Of a DNA stretch of 64,000 bases, positions 62,255 to 64,000 are shown one piece after another. The stretch covers positions 405,270-469,269 of the forward strand of contig NZ_QFWX01000002.1 of the NCBI RefSeq assembly GCF_003344045.1, in the 5' to 3' direction. The position numbers and the translations under genes are program-made. The stretch's first letter is position 1. The number at the start of each line of letters is the position of its first letter. Below the pieces are notes generated by a model. It was not told the origin of the DNA, ran no database searches, and saw only the letters and a program-made list of their open reading frames with translations. The DNA is from Marinobacter vulgaris. Lineage in GTDB: Bacteria > Pseudomonadota > Gammaproteobacteria > Pseudomonadales > Oleiphilaceae.

Positions 62255-62932
62255 ATGTACAGACTGACAGTCGTTTTATCCCTGGCACTGGCCGGCATTC
62301 TTGGCCCCATGTCAGAGAATGTCGAAAGCGCCGAGGCCAGGAGGCTGACCCTGGAACTCACCGACGCAACCACAGGGCAGCCGGTCGCCGATGCGGTGGT
62401 GATTGTGGAAAGCCGACCGGGGATTGATCCCCTCCAGGCCGAAATTGTGCAGAAGGGCCGCGAATTCCGACCACACACGCTGGTTATCCCGCGCAATTCG
62501 AAGGTGGATTTCCCCAACCAGGACAACACCCAGCATCATGTTTACTCATTTTCGCCGGCAAAGACTTTCGATATAGAGCTCTACGCCGGTCGACCCGCCG
62601 AGCCGGTTACCTTCGACCAGGTCGGTGTCGTGGAAATCGGCTGCAACATACACGACCGCATGCAGGCCTTTATCCTGGTGACCGACAACGAACCCTCAGG
62701 ACATACCGACGGGCAGGGACGGCTAACGGTCGAATTCCCGCCACCAGCAGGCAAGGAGGCCGGTGACCGGCTGCTGGTCTGGCACCCACGCTTGGCGGAC
62801 AACACCCGCATGACGCGATTCGCTATCGATCCAAGCCAGTCCGGTCCACTCAGCCTGTCCGTCGAGCTGTCGGCAGAACCGACTGGCGGCGACCGGCTCG
62901 ACGCTCTGCAAGAACGGTTCCGGGAGATTTGA
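62255..62932 (+). CDS. Exported cupredoxin-like protein (methylamine utilisation-type)
   Basis: The 225-residue protein has a signal peptide, then an Ig/carboxypeptidase-regulatory-like stretch (RRLTLELTDATTGQPVADAVVIVESRPG). A cupredoxin-type segment follows with VIPRNSKVDFPNQDNTQHHVYSFSPAKTFDIELY and VGVVEIGCNIHDRMQAFILV. The His, Cys, His and Met needed for a type 1 copper site (H...C-x3-H-x2-M) are present. Proteins of this form are often called MauL-like. Its stop overlaps the start of the following sensor gene by one base (TGATG), implying a shared pathway: possibly a copper-dependent sensor or redox partner. Confidence 0.8.
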   Translation: MYRLTVVLSLALAGILGPMSENVESAEARRLTLELTDATTGQPVADAVVIVESRPGIDPLQAEIVQKGREFRPHTLVIPRNSKVDFPNQDNTQHHVYSFSPAKTFDIELYAGRPAEPVTFDQVGVVEIGCNIHDRMQAFILVTDNEPSGHTDGQGRLTVEFPPPAGKEAGDRLLVWHPRLADNTRMTRFAIDPSQSGPLSLSVELSAEPTGGDRLDALQERFREI

Positions 62933-64000
62933 TGGCTATAGCCTCCCGGATCGGGTTCCGCGGGCGCCTGGTAACCGCCATGGTTGCCCTGGTTGCGGTT
63001 GTCAGCCTGAGCATTGGTGCGCTGCTGATGCTCTACCTCTTCGAGGATGAGAAGGCCCGCGCCCTTGAACAACTGAATCTGGGCGAACGGGTTGCAGAGG
63101 AAGTGCTGGAACGTCGGACAAGCCTGATTCTGGCGCGGCTGGACGTGGTGGTCAGGGACTTCGGTTTCCGTTCCGCCATCGCCAGTGGTGACCGCCCGAC
63201 CGCAGACAGTGCCCTGGCGAATCAGGCAATGCGGGTCGGGGCGGATTTCGCGCTGCTGCTTGGCCGCCAGGGCAAGGTTCTGGCTGAAGCGGGTAGTCTG
63301 CCACCGGCACTGATCGCTGGCTCGCTGCCCGACCAGCTGCTTTCAAGGGTGCGGCAATCAGGCTTCGCCAGTCAGATGCACGTTCTGGATGACAAAGGCG
63401 TTGAACTGCTTGCCATCCCCGTGGAAGCACCCGGATTAAGAGCCTGGCTGATCGCCGGTTTCCAGATTGACGGGGAGGTCAGCGACATCATCGGACGGCT
63501 CAGCGGAACCGAGGTTCTGTTCAGGACCACCTCCGGGGCGGGGGGTGGCGAACAGTTTCTCTCCGAACCGGGCAAATCTGCCCCCGCTCGCCGGGACGAA
63601 TTGACCCGCGCCGTAAACACGGCTTCCGGTGATCAAGGGTTTGTTGAAAGTACCCATTATTTCATCCGCATCATCGATCTTACCAAGAGCAAGCCCCAGT
63701 CCCTGCAGCTCCTGTTGCTGATCAATCGCGATGCCAGTCTCAGCAACTATTACCGCCGGGCTGTGGAAATCCTGCTGCTGGTCAGCACCGTCCTTGCCCT
63801 AGCGGCACTGATTGCACTGCTTATCGCCCGCAACATGGGCAAACCCGTGCTGCAACTGGCAGATTACGCCAAAGCGATCGGCGACGGTCATACCCCCAAG
63901 CCGCCGCGTATTCGCGCCGGCGGTGAACTGGCCCAGTTACGACAGGCTTTCGGGGACATGCTCGCCAAACTCCGGGATCGGGAAGACCAGATACGTTATG
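62932..64000 (+). CDS. HAMP-domain membrane signalling protein, partial (probable GGDEF/EAL)
   Basis: The visible 356 residues have an N-terminal helix (VTAMVALVAVVSLSIGALLMLYLF) and a periplasmic double-Cache-like sensor part (EEVLERRTSLILARLDVVVRDFGFRSAIAS ... SGFASQMHVLDDKGVELLAIPVEAPGLRAWLIAGF). A second membrane helix near 275-300 leads to a HAMP domain (ARNMGKPVLQLADYAKAIGDG). The sequence leaves the window after HAMP. From the family pattern I expect a cyclic-di-GMP enzyme next. Translation is coupled with the cupredoxin gene, suggesting that the latter modulates its sensor domain. Confidence 0.78.
   Translation, partial: MAIASRIGFRGRLVTAMVALVAVVSLSIGALLMLYLFEDEKARALEQLNLGERVAEEVLERRTSLILARLDVVVRDFGFRSAIASGDRPTADSALANQAMRVGADFALLLGRQGKVLAEAGSLPPALIAGSLPDQLLSRVRQSGFASQMHVLDDKGVELLAIPVEAPGLRAWLIAGFQIDGEVSDIIGRLSGTEVLFRTTSGAGGGEQFLSEPGKSAPARRDELTRAVNTASGDQGFVESTHYFIRIIDLTKSKPQSLQLLLLINRDASLSNYYRRAVEILLLVSTVLALAALIALLIARNMGKPVLQLADYAKAIGDGHTPKPPRIRAGGELAQLRQAFGDMLAKLRDREDQIRY

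Overview
The window looks like a chromosomal segment of a marine, halotolerant gammaproteobacterium, most probably Marinobacter or a close relative. The grounds are moderately GC-rich coding sequence, a monomeric NADP isocitrate dehydrogenase, an ectoine synthase, a caa3-type cytochrome c oxidase operon with its assembly genes, QueC/QueE, and several small proteins that match my memory of that genus. The genus call is inference without a database search. I saw no rRNA, tRNA, CRISPR array, prophage, transposase or plasmid replication gene; it reads as ordinary chromosome.

Layout. 1-9.3 kb: RlmA (cut by the window edge), a spermidine-synthase-like protein, a lone NosR-like flavo-iron-sulfur membrane protein, a divergent AhpD-like/TetR pair with two matching operators, type II NADH dehydrogenase, the NhaP2 antiporter, an L,D-transpeptidase and an alanine-zipper lipoprotein. 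9.3-22 kb: slipin/NfeD, an internally deleted SDR pseudogene, a second L,D-transpeptidase, a manganese exporter behind a yybP-ykoY riboswitch, MarR plus an MFS pump, another MFS protein, a WYL regulator with a secreted nuclease, and queEC. 22-29.4 kb: small hypothetical genes, a possible structured RNA, a serine hydrolase, a PAS-GGDEF diguanylate cyclase and isocitrate dehydrogenase. 29.6-37.4 kb: a ketone-body locus of acetoacetyl-CoA synthetase, 3-hydroxybutyrate dehydrogenase, a TRAP transporter and a sigma-54 activator, with a good -24/-12 promoter in front of the transporter gene dctP.

37.8-50 kb: a lipoprotein esterase, DUF6164, a DUF2868/GTPase pair, an orphan ectC joined to an MFS gene, a PLP decarboxylase, an ATP-grasp protein, an eIF-2B-like protein and HrpB. 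50.4-60 kb: an MFS protein and the cytochrome oxidase operon read leftwards (coxB, coxA, coxC, SURF1, an assembly protein, ctaA, ctaB, SCO), with no ctaG/cox11 between coxA and coxC. 60-64 kb: a MATE exporter with an unusual start, a hypothetical gene, and a cupredoxin-domain protein coupled to a HAMP sensor that runs off the end.

The most unusual signal is four copies (43.7-50.4 kb) of a long hairpin element. Each has a conserved 40-41 nt centre containing GGTGTYTGAGCGMAGCGAG. The centre is framed by arms of 20 to 37 bp that differ completely from copy to copy yet stay self-complementary within each copy. I do not recognise this family. Other points worth following are the SDR pseudogene, non-ATG starts (CTG, ATT), tiny coupled upstream ORFs before the WYL gene, and tandem terminators inside the TRAP operon.
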